A DNA stretch of 64,000 nucleotides, taken from positions 131,252,997-131,316,996 of the forward strand of contig NC_134097.1 in the NCBI RefSeq assembly GCF_000715075.1, written 5' to 3'. Below the pieces are notes generated by a model. The model was given only the letters and a program-made list of their open reading frames with translations, ran no database searches and was not told where the DNA came from. The position numbers and the translations under genes were made by a program. This document shows, piece by piece, positions 54,891-64,000 of this stretch (the first letter of the stretch is position 1; each line of letters begins with the position of its first letter). Source of the stretch: Nicotiana tabacum (taxonomy: Eukaryota > Streptophyta > Magnoliopsida > Solanales > Solanaceae).

Positions 54891-57717
54891 TCGTTTGCCT
54901 TTTTTACCTTTTATAAGTGCATTATATATTGGATATACTTGTAATTGTAATCACTACTCTATTTTTATTTTTATTTTGTGGGCAAAAATAAATTGTCGTG
55001 TGCTTACTTTTAGGTTTAGGATTCTTTAGAATTTTTATTGTTTGGGATTCTTTTCTTACGGAATTTTGTTTCCTTTAGGTTTTGTTTCCTTTAGTTGTAG
55101 GAATCTTTTAGATTTCTTATTTATTACGATGTGCATTGTAAATGTAATTAATTTTTAAGACATAATTATTTTCTATCACTATTATTATATCAGATTCAAA
55201 AATTCATTCATATTAAATTGGTACAATTACACTCCTATTCATAATCAAGGAAATAAATAAAAACCTACTTAAAATAGAAAAGCACCTACATAAAAGAACG
55301 GTAACAATGAAAAGAATGTGTTTGGCTACAATTCTATTGTTTTCCCAACCGTGTTGCTCTAATGTTGTTAAAAGAACCATAACAATGAAAAAAATATTAT
55401 ATTGGTTTTATTCTTGGCTTGATATCATGTGATTTGAAGCTTCAGTTAATAAGTTCACTTCCATAGTCTTGTTTTACTGCTTTCTATGATTTATGATATA
55501 TGTTGGTATTATCTGATATATCATTTTGGCGGATGTATCATTCTTAAATCTTATTTTTATTTTCGTGATGCCTCCCATGATGTTTTACGTGTAGTTTTTA
55601 TTTTATGGCTTTGGAAAATTAATTTTATGTATTCCACTATTTTCGTAGACTATGCAAGCTGAGGCATGTGATGCATGGAAATACTAGCCATACCGTAAAT
55701 TAGTGATAGATATATCAAGCCAAGGTCAGCCTTCGAGGTTCGAAAGAAATATTCTTATCCTACTCGTGAATTGTTGCAGTTTACTTTTAATTAAGAAAAA
55801 CAACTTTAATTGGCGTTGCTTTAATATCAGGAATATGCGCCGATCTACTTAGGATGTGTAAATTTCTATATCCATCAATTGCCTCTAGAAAACTAGAGTC
55901 CTCCAAAAAAATATTGTACTATTTAGGAACACAATTTTAATTTATTTCTTTTTAAACTCCTGTTCAGTTAAATGCTATCACATAAATTGAGACATTGAAT
56001 ATATTACTGTAGGATATGCTAATTCCTTCTTTCATGTTGTAATTTTCAGGACTTTGAATTGACCCTGATTAACAAAGCTATGAGATATACTATCCATTCA
56101 TATGTCTTTCGCTGTTGTTGTTTTGTATTTATTTTCAAATTTCCTATTTAACGTATGAACTTCTCTTAAGGTTTATCATGAATTTCAACAGTCTTTTATG
56201 CTTAATTTGATTTTAATCATTAGAGGAAGACCACCAAATATTTTTACATGTTGATTTATTCATCTATGCAATATAACAACAATTGGGATGCATGACACAT
56301 TTTTTAATAGTCATATCTTGGTCTCGGAAAGAACATCAGGTAACAAAAGAGAAAATATTCATATTAGAATATCTTTTATAAACTCATTAGTTCCTTACTT
56401 ATCATATGGCCTTTTACTTAATTAAAGAATCTTATTTTAGTTTCCTTGTATTAACGAAGAATTTCATTATTTTCTTGTACGATAATATTAAAAAAGTAGC
56501 AAACCTTTCTTTTTGGAGTTTTTAAGTTTTATTCTAAATTTTCATGTTCACAATAAAAATAAGAAATATTCCAAAATACACATTTTCTTACTTTTTTTAA
56601 ACCTTTAAATCTTTTTTTGATAAATTTTAAATTTATGAAGCCCGAAACGAGATGTTGATAGATATTATTTAATACAAATATTACACCAAAACTTTTCACC
56701 AATAAAGGTTTGATATAATGAAAAGAATGGGTTTGAATATCTCTCAAACTAATTTCGCCAATATTTTATAAGTCGCCCATTTTTTTGTGAAAAGTCTGCT
56801 GCAATTGCACAATAGTTCAAATTTTGATAAATCACATTTTGTTTTCATATGTGTGTCACCAGTTACCATAGTAAAGCTCATATGAATTTTGCATCATGTT
56901 TTAGTGTTTTTTTCAGTTCAATTGGTATATACATAGCTTATTTTGTTGGTCGCATCTAAAGAATTATTAAAGTGCATGTATACTATTATAAAGTATGAAA
57001 CCTTAAACGAAATGTTTATTAGCTATTTGTCACGACTCGGATTTTTTTACCTCGGGAGTTGTGATGGAGCCTACTCGTAGAAGCTAGGCAAGCCAGGAAA
57101 ATTTAGAAATCTTTAACTGCTTTATTTTAATCCCTTTTAACATCTTACATTAACAGGTGATAAATATTTAAATGATAGTGGAAGATGAAATTAAACAGAA
57201 GACCTCGATACGAAAAGCCAACATATGTCTCTACCCAGAAATCGGTGTCACAACATTTACGAACCGTCTATGACTACTACATACAAATGTCTGAAGGAAA
57301 GAAACACAGTTTGTCTCGGATACAAGTGATAACAGAACATGATAATAGATAGAAAAGATGTCGGGTCTGCGTACGCCTGCAGGACTACCTCGGAATCTCT
57401 GTGGACTGAAGGCTGGCTCCCAAGCTACTGATCCAATGCTGCTCGGGTATCTGCACAGAGTGCAGAGTGTAGCATCAGCACAACCGACCCCATATGCTGG
57501 TAAGTGTCTGGCCTAACCCCGGCGAGGTAGTGACGAGGCTAGGACCAGACTCCAGATAAACCTGTGCAGTTATATAATATATGGCGGAAAATAAACAGAA
57601 ATAAGAAGTTTAAAATGGGAGGGGGTACATGCTTCGGGGAAACATATCAAGACCAACAGAAACTTAATAAAATATGAAAGGACAGCTCAATATCTACAAC
57701 AATACAATAACAATACT

Positions 57718-57776
57718 GTTGCGGCGCGCAACTCGATCCCTTATCATTTAACATTGTTGCGGTGTGCAACTCGATC

Positions 57777-57852
<76 letters not shown>

Positions 57853-57990
57853 TTTTCTGTTGCGGCGTGCAATCCGATCCAATATAATATCTGTTGCGGC
57901 GTGCAACCCGATCCAATATAATATCTGTTGCGGCGTGCAACCCAATCCAATATAATATCTGTTGCGGCGTGCAACCCGATCTAATATACA
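57718..57990 (+). repeat. 34-bp hairpin repeats with (TA)n and poly(T) insertion, LTR E2
   Basis: GTTGCGGCGTGCAAC-type units (arms GTTGC and GCAAC) occur at 57718, 57755, 57859, 57893, 57927 and 57961; the last four are exactly 34 bp apart. A (TA)n run (57779-57834) and a T-run (to 57856) split the array. The corresponding place in E1 has a different hairpin array. Confidence 0.9.
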
Positions 57991-58927
57991 GTCAACAATA
58001 ACCCGTTCCAACTATACAGTCAAGAATAATCATAATCAACCGTCCCGGCAAGGGATCAACAATAGACTACACTATCCCGGCAAGGGAAATCAACAGTACA
58101 AGTATATACGTACCGAAAAGAGAGAATCAGCTATAACCAATCTTAACTCAACTCCTACTCGTCTCAATTACCACAATTTCTCAATCATAAGTAGATTCCA
58201 CGATAAATAAACTAAGTATTTGCTCAATATCAAGGATTTACTCACTATTTCAACCATAGTAACATTCAAGAATACAACAAGTATCAATTTAAGACGCACG
58301 GTCATTCTTGACACCAACGTATAGATACTCGTCACCATGCCTATATGTCGTACTCAACAAGAAGCAAATAGAAAATAGGACTAAACTCCTATTTCCTCAA
58401 GCTAAGGTTAGACCGAACACTTACCTCGATATCTCGAACACAACTCAAGTTTCAATTATAGCTTTACCCCTTGATTCAACCGCCAATTCGCTCGTATCTA
58501 GCCACAAGTTAATTAATTTCATCAATAAATGCTAAATGGATCAATTTGAATGCATGAAAATGAGTTTTCCAAAGTACTACACAAAAAAGTCAAAATCTCC
58601 CCCGGGCCCACGTGGTCAAAACCCGAGGTTCCAACCAAAACCCGACCATCCATCCCCCCATGAACTCAAATATTTAATTTATTTTGAAATCGGACCTCAA
58701 ATCGAGGTCCAAATCCCCAATTTGAGAAACCTAGATTCTACCCAAAACACTCAATTTCCCCATTAAAATCATTGATTTGAAGTTGAAATCATGTTAAAAG
58801 ATATTAATGATTGAAGAAAACTAGTTAAAAATGACTTACAATTGATTTGGAGAAGAAAGGTTGTTTGAAAAATCGCCTCTTATGTTTTTGGGGTTTTGAA
58901 AAATGAAAAATGACTGAAAATCCCGTC

Positions 58928-59140
58928 TATTTATACCCCTCTCAGACCCCCTGTGCGGACCGCACAAAATGGACCGCGGCCGCACAGGCCTTCCTGAGGT
59001 TACTGCGGTCCAGTGCCCTGTGCGGACCGCACAAAGTTGACTGCGGCCGCACAGCCTCCCTGTGCGGACCGCACAAAGTCGATTGTGGCCACACAGCTCC
59101 ACCGCGCACCACACAAGGTCGACCGCGGACCCCACTGGTG
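58928..59140 (-). promoter_or_regulatory. U3 palindrome array and TATA box of LTR E2
   Basis: On the minus strand, copies of GTGCGGTCCGCAC and GCGGCCGC lie upstream of TATAAATA (58935-58928). The stretch 58970-58953 reads ATTTTGTGCGGTCCGCAC, identical to sites in element A at 5684-5701 and 10232-10249. Confidence 0.6.
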
Positions 59141-59836
59141 AGTTCAGAGACCTGCAACTTCTGGTTTTAAGCCTAAAACATCCTGAAACCTACCCGAAAC
59201 TCACCCGAGTCCTCGAAACTCCAAACTAAGTGTGCATACTAACTCAAAACATCATATGGACCTACTCGTGCGATCACATCATCAAAATAACATGTAAAAT
59301 CATGAATTAAACCTCAAAACTTAACATTTTCAAGAACTCTCAAAGTTCATAACTCCTCAACCGGAAGTCCAATTCACGTCAAATAAACGCCGTTTTTCAC
59401 CAAATTTCACGGAAATGTCTTAAATCATATATAAGATCTATACCGGGTGCCGGAACCAAAATACGGGCCCGATTCCATCATGTTCTAAGTAAATTTCATT
59501 TCAATTTTCCTTAAACAGTTTCAGAAATAATTTCTTTTAAAAATTCATTTCTCAAGCTTGGGACCTCGGAATTCGATTCTGGGCATACGCCCAAGTCCCA
59601 TATCTTCCTACGGACCCTCCGAGACTTTCAAATTACGGGTCCGGGTCCATTGAACGAAGTCAAATTAACTCATTTTATAATCAAATTTTATCATTTTTCA
59701 TAGAATTTCATATTTAAGCTTTTCGGCTACGCGCCCGGACTGCGCACGCAAATTGAAGTAACTCTAAATGAGGTTTTCAAGGCCTCAGAACACAGAATTT
59801 AATTTAAAGCAAGTTATGACCTTTTGGGTCCTCACA

Positions 59837-59873
59837 TTCTCCACCTCTAAAACAACCGTTCATCCTCGAACGG
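59837..59873 (-). other. AGGA-loop hairpin and polypurine tract of E2
   Basis: Minus strand: CCGTTCG, loop AGGA, TGAACGG (59873-59856; seven pairs with a G-U at the loop), then TTTTAGAGGTGGAGAA abutting the LTR. The hairpin overlaps the last codons of pol (FEDERLF). Confidence 0.7.
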
Positions 59874-60360
59874 ACAGAAGAAGGAAGTACCTGAGTCGGG
59901 GAAAAGATGGGGATAATGGCTCCGCATATCGGACTCGGACTCCCAGGTCGATGCCTTAGGAAGTTGACCTCTCCATTGAACACGAACAGAAGGAAAACTC
60001 TTCGACCTCAACTGACGAACCTGCCGGTCTAGAATGGCTACCGGCTCTTCCTCATAAGACAAGTCCTTGTCCAACTGGACAGTGCTAAAATCTAACATGT
60101 GGGATGGATCGCCGTGATACTTCCGAAGCATGGACACATGAAACACTGGATGCACGGCTGATAAGCTCGGCGGCAATGCAAGTCTATAAGCCACCTCTCC
60201 CACTCGATCAAGAATCTCAAACGGGCCAATGAACCTAAGGCTAAGTTTGCCCTTCTTCCAAAATCTCATCACACCCTTCATAGGCGACACTCGGAGCAAT
60301 ACCCGCTCACCGACCATAAAAGCCATATCTCGAACCTTGCGGTCTGCATAACTCTTTTAA
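59847..60360 (-). pseudogene. Integrase C-terminal end and chromodomain of E2
   Basis: The frame runs from the deletion junction near 60355 (KSYADRKVRD) through the integrase tail (MVGERVLLRVSPMKG, GPFEILDRVGEVAYRL, HPVFHVSMLRKY) into a chromodomain-like segment (EEEPVAILDRQVRQLR, then VRVQWRGQ and ESESDMRSHYPHLF) and stops at 59847. Chromodomains at this position target integration to heterochromatin marks in plant chromoviruses. The aromatic cage residues are only partly recognisable. The catalytic core of integrase is not present anywhere in E2. Confidence 0.82.
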
Positions 60361-62335
60361 CAACTCCAACTACCTCCTCGGCCTCAAATTCAACTCCTTT
60401 TATTTGAACAAATACTGAAGACTCTTGTGATCTGTGAACACCTCACATGCCACGCCATGCAGATAATGCCTCCAAATCATCAACGCATGAACAATGACTG
60501 CCAACTCCAAATCATGAACCGGATAGTTCTTCTCATGAATATTCAACTGCCGCGAAGCATAGGCAATGACCTTGCCATCCTGCATCAAAACTGCACCAAG
60601 TCCAATGCGAGATGCATTACAATAGACTGTATAAGGCCATGAACCTATGGGCAAAACCAACACTGGTGTCGTAGTCAGAGTTATCTTGAGCTTCTAAAAG
60701 CTCGCCTCACACTCATCCGACCATCTGAACGGGGCACCCCTCTGGGTCAACCTGGTCATTGGGGCTGCAATGGATGAAAACCCCTCCACGAACCGACGAT
60801 AGTAGCCTGCCAACCCCAAGAAACTCTTAATCTCTATAGTTGATGCTGTTCTAGGCCAGTTCTTGACTGCCTCAATCTTTTTCGGATCCACCTGAATACC
60901 CACTACTAATACAACATGACCTAGGAATGCAACTGAACTCAGCCAGAACTCACACTTCGAGAACTTAGCATATAGCTGACTATCCCTCAGAGTCTGAAGA
61001 ACCACTCTGAGATGTTGCTCGTGCTCCTCCTGACTACGAGAATATATCAAAATATCATCAATGAAGACTATCATGAACGAATCCAAATAAGGCTTGAACA
61101 CTCGGTTCATCAAATCCATGAAATCTACTAGGGCATTTGTCAACCTGAATGACATAACCAGGAATTCATAATTCCCGTACCGAGTGCGAAAAGTTATCTT
61201 AGGGACATCGGATGCCCTAATCCTCAACTGATGGTAGCCAGATCTCAAGTCAATCTTTGAAAATACCTTGGAACCCTGAAGCTGATCAAACAAATCATCA
61301 ATCCTCGGCAATGGATACTTATTCTTGATCGTAACCTTGTTCAACTGCCGGTAATCAATACACATCCTCATCGATTCGTCCTTTTTCTTGACAAACAATA
61401 TCGGCGCACCCTATGGCGAAACGCTGGGTATAATGAAACCCTTCTCAAGCAAGTCTTACAACTGTTCCTTCAACTCTTTCAACTCAGGCGAGGCCATACG
61501 TTACGGCAGGATAGAAATGGGTTGAGTTCCCGGAGCCAAATCAATGCAAAAATCAATATCCCTGTCGGGTGGCATACCTGGAAAGTCTGAAGGGAATACC
61601 TCAGGAAACTCATGAATAACGGGCACAGAATCAATAAAGGGAACCTCAGCACTAGAATCACGAACATATGCCAAATAGGTCAAACACCCCTTCTCGACCA
61701 TGCGACGAGCCTTCACATAAGAGATAACACTACGGGTGGAATGACTAGGAGTCCCTCTCCACTCTAAACAAGGCATACCCGGTAAAGCTAAGATCACAGT
61801 CTTGGCATGACAGTCCAAGATAGCGTGGTAGGGTGATAATTAGTCCATCCCCAATATAACATCGAAATTGACCATGTCTAAAAGCAACAAATCTACACGA
61901 GTCTCAAGACCCCCAATCACCACAATACAAGAACGATGGACTCGATCATCTACAATAGAATCACCCACCGGTGTAGACACATAAACGGGAACACTCAATG
62001 AATCACTAGGCATAACCAGATACGGTGCAAAATAAGATGACACATACGAGTAGGTGGACCCTGGATCAAATAACACTGAAGCATCTCTATCACAAACCAG
62101 AATAGTACCTGTGATAACCGCATCTGAAGCATCAACCTCGGGCCTGGCTGGAAGACCATAACATCAGGGCTGGGCTCCATCTCTGGGACGGCCTGCAGCT
62201 AGCTGGCCTCCTCCTCTAGTGGCCTGAGCTCCACCTCTAAATCCTCTACCTCCACCTCTAGCACCTCTACCCCCACCTCTAGCTGGCTGGGCGGGCTATG
62301 GAACACCTGGTGCCTGAACCATAGCACGGGAGCCC
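60361..62335 (-). pseudogene. Protease, RT and partial RNase H of E2
   Basis: Protease: LFDPGSTYSYVSSYFA near 62075-62030. [20 protein letters not shown] near 61395, [16 protein letters not shown], catalytic FIDDIL near 61060, [12 protein letters not shown] near 60815. RNase H: begins near 60645 ([17 protein letters not shown]; Asn stands where a catalytic Asp is expected) and runs to [12 protein letters not shown] near 60405, then breaks off at the deletion near 60355. In-frame stops lie near 61838, 61500, 61455, 61410, 60695 and 60399; most fit C-to-T changes in Trp, Gln or Arg codons. Confidence 0.85.
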
Positions 62336-62339
62336 TGCT

Positions 62340-63684
62340 GCTACGGCTGAGTACCCACCAATCTCGGACAACCCCTCCTAATATGACCATACTCACCATA
62401 TTCATAGCATCCACCTGAGTGATGTGGCTGAGGAAACTGAGACTGACCTTGGCGACCCAAATGACCACCCCAAAAACTCTGGAGCGGCGGTGCACTAAAG
62501 GACTGCTGATTAGAATACTGCATCTGCGGACCACGGCTACCTGAAGCACCGTGAGAAACCTGAAGAGCTGACTGAAAGTGCCTAGGAGGATGGCTTCTAC
62601 CATATGAATTTCTGCCTCCAGACGAGGCACCACTGAATCTACCTGAATGACGGGGCCTCTTATCCGACCCATGACCACCTCCTTGCGATAGGACCATCTC
62701 TACTCTACGGGCCACATTGGCCGCCTCCTGAAACGTGATCTCACTCCCAGCCTTCCTAGTCATCTGAAGGCGAATCGGCTGAATAAGACCATCAATAAAC
62801 CTCCTCACGCTCTGTCTCTCGGTAGGAAGTATGACAAGAGCATGGCGAGCTAAGTCGATGAACCTGGTCTCATATTAGGTAACCGTTATGGAACCTTCCT
62901 AGAGACGCTCAAACTGCCTCATGTAAGCCTCTCTCTGAGTAATGGGGAGAAACTTCTCCAGAAACAACATTGTAAACTGCTCCCAAGTTAAAGATGGCGA
63001 TCCGGCTGGCCTAGCCAATCAATAATTTCTCCACCAAGTCTTGGCGGATCCAGACAAGCGAAATGTAGCAAAATCGACCCCATTGGTCTCAACAATACCC
63101 ATGTTCCTAAGAACCTCGTGGCAGCTGTCTAGATAATCCTGGGGATCCTCAGTAGATGCACCGCTGAAAGTAGAAATAAAGAGCTTGGTGAACCTATCAA
63201 GCCTCCACAAAGCATCGGCAGACATAGCTGCTCCATCACCGGTTTGAGCTACTACACCCAGCTGAACTGCTCCAACTGGTTGAACCGCTGGAGTCTGAAT
63301 CTAATGAGCTACCTGCTCCGGAGTGCGGGTAGCAGGAGTCTGGGCCCCTCCTCCAGCCTGAGAGACAGCTGGTTCTACAGGAAGCAAACCCGCTCGGATG
63401 ACACTCTCCATAAGGCCCACTAATCGGACAAGAGCATCTTGAAGGACTGGGGTAGCAATAAACCCCTCTGGGACCTAAGCTGAGCCTACCAGAGTTGTTG
63501 GGGTCGGAACCTCATCATCAAAGTCAAACTAAGGCTCCGCTACTAGGGCTGCTGCTCGGGGCTGAGCTCTACCCCTACCTCGGCCTTTGGCACGACCTCG
63601 GCCTTGCCCTCTACCCCTCGTGGTAGCTGCTGCTAGGAGCTCGGGCTGCTGAGCGGTAGATGAGGAAGCACGTGTTTTCGCCAT
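62340..63684 (-). pseudogene. gag of E2
   Basis: Start at 63684 (MAKTRASSS); an in-frame ATG at 63711 lies upstream. A basic Gly/Arg-rich N-terminal tract (GRGQGRGRAKGRGRGRAQ) is followed by a Pro/Ala/Thr-rich linker. The gag domain covers about 63220-62750 (FSGASTEDPQDYLDSCHEVL, KTWWRNY, RRFIDGLIQPIRLQM). The zinc knuckle near 62410-62370 reads CYEYGEYGHIRRGC, where the second Cys has become Tyr. Stops lie near 63527, 63475, 63301, 63016, 62900 and 62875, so it is a pseudogene. Confidence 0.82.
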
Positions 63685-63865
63685 CTGTAGAAGAACAGAG
63701 TAGAAATTCAATTAGCATTGAGAAACAAAACTGCACGACATGAAAGAACAAATGTGAAGTTTTTCCTAACTCTGTAGCCTGTGGGGATAAATACAGATGT
63801 CTCCGTACCGATCTCTTAGACTCTACTGAGCTTGTCCGTGAATTGTGAGACCTATGTAACCTAGA

Positions 63866-63877
63866 GCTCTAATACCA
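63866..63877 (-). other. Primer binding site of E2 (tRNA-Met type)
   Basis: The minus strand reads TGGTATTAGAGC three bases after the LTR end CGTGACA, one base from the usual initiator-Met site. Confidence 0.8.
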
Positions 63878-63880
63878 ACT

Positions 63881-64000
63881 TGTCACGACCCGGATTTTTC
63901 CACCCTTGGGAGTCATGATGGCGCCTACTCGTAGAAGCTAGGCAAGCCAGGAAAATTAAAAATCTTTAATTGCTTTATTTTAAGCCCTTTTAAAAACTTA
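63881..64000 (-). repeat. 5' LTR of E2, terminal 120 bp
   Basis: TGTCACGACCCGGATTTTTC on the plus strand matches the ends of the LTRs at 57028 and 28260; the rest lies beyond the window. Confidence 0.88.

Larger units (their letters stand above)
53509..57027. other. AT-rich spacer outside the nest, no gene seen
   Basis: Low-GC DNA between copia C and element E2. It carries a (TCTA)n microsatellite and several Helitron-like 5' ends (below). ORFs are all under 80 codons and show no family. I see no promoter or RNA gene I could defend. Confidence 0.6.
57028..59836 (-). repeat. 3' LTR of E2
   Basis: On the minus strand it opens TGTGAGGACCC after the polypurine tract and ends CGAGTCGTGACA; 2809 bp. 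It contains the TATAAATA box at 58928-58935, a GC palindrome array upstream of it in the sense direction (58948-59140), a tandem hairpin array (57718-57990) and a (TA)n-poly(T) tract. Confidence 0.88.
57028..64000 (-). mobile_element. Tekay/Del-type chromodomain Ty3/gypsy element E2, internally deleted
   Basis: On the minus strand: 5' LTR end (from 63881 rightwards, running off the window), Met-type primer site, gag, protease, RT, partial RNase H, end of integrase with chromodomain, polypurine tract and 3' LTR (59836-57028). The two LTR pieces that can be compared (about 115 bp) differ at roughly 10%, so it is old. The RNase H C-terminus and the integrase zinc and catalytic domains are missing, so the copy is non-autonomous. 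Solo LTR E1 belongs to the same family. Confidence 0.85.

Noticed and set aside
53509..57027. Host gene in the AT-rich spacer
   Set aside because: No ORF above 80 codons, no splice-consistent exon chain and no tRNA or rRNA feature that I could support.
57647..58011. Overlapping ORFs with Ile-Tyr runs
   Set aside because: They read through the (TA)n tract and the 34-bp repeats; no protein signal.

Overview
The window is repeat-rich plant nuclear DNA, and I see no convincing host gene. The protein families, tRNA primer sites and LTR styles are those of plant LTR retrotransposons. The overall look (long LTRs opening TGTCACGACC, an Ogre-type element, Athila elements with a second ORF) suggests a large Solanaceae genome such as Nicotiana or a relative; the taxon is an inference from recall, not proof.

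Layout: almost everything is one nest of retrotransposons. The outermost element I can see is a Ty1/copia element on the minus strand (element C; its split left-end LTR closes at 53508). An old Athila-like element (B, 11232-14262, 3' part only) follows its gag remnant, and B is itself interrupted by a related Athila-like element (A, 1-11231, cut by the window edge). A complete Athila-like element (D, 15374-27619, about 5% LTR divergence by eye) sits in codon 3/4 of the copia gag. The copia LTR is split by a solo LTR of a Tekay/Del-type family (E1, 28260-30200 plus 52186-53160). That solo LTR is split in turn by a 22 kb Ogre/Tat element (F, 30201-52185, about 2% LTR divergence), the youngest and best preserved. 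Beyond the copia LTR lies 3.5 kb of AT-rich DNA with Helitron-like 5' ends (53509-57027), then a second Tekay/Del-type element on the minus strand (E2, 57028 to window end) with an internal deletion of its integrase core.

Coding content: A and D carry decayed gag, protease-RT-RNase H-integrase and an env-position ORF of the 'putative plant transposon protein' type. F carries an extra ORF1, gag-protease followed by a G-patch domain, a 178-nt intron that restores the reading frame, and a 1014-codon open RT-RNaseH-aRNH-integrase. E2 keeps gag, protease, RT, part of RNase H and a chromodomain.

The most interesting signals are non-coding. (1) A stem-loop with an AGGA loop and freely varying but complementary arms sits just upstream of the polypurine tract in A, B, D and also in the unrelated E2. 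(2) Palindromic GC-rich motif arrays sit upstream of the TATA boxes of several element families, and one 18-nt module is identical between an Athila and a Tekay-type element. (3) F contains two further sets of three repeated hairpins with compensatory changes. (4) The env-like ORFs of A and D are preceded by promoter-like arrays and intron-like signals. All of these were found by eye and need folding and covariation tests.
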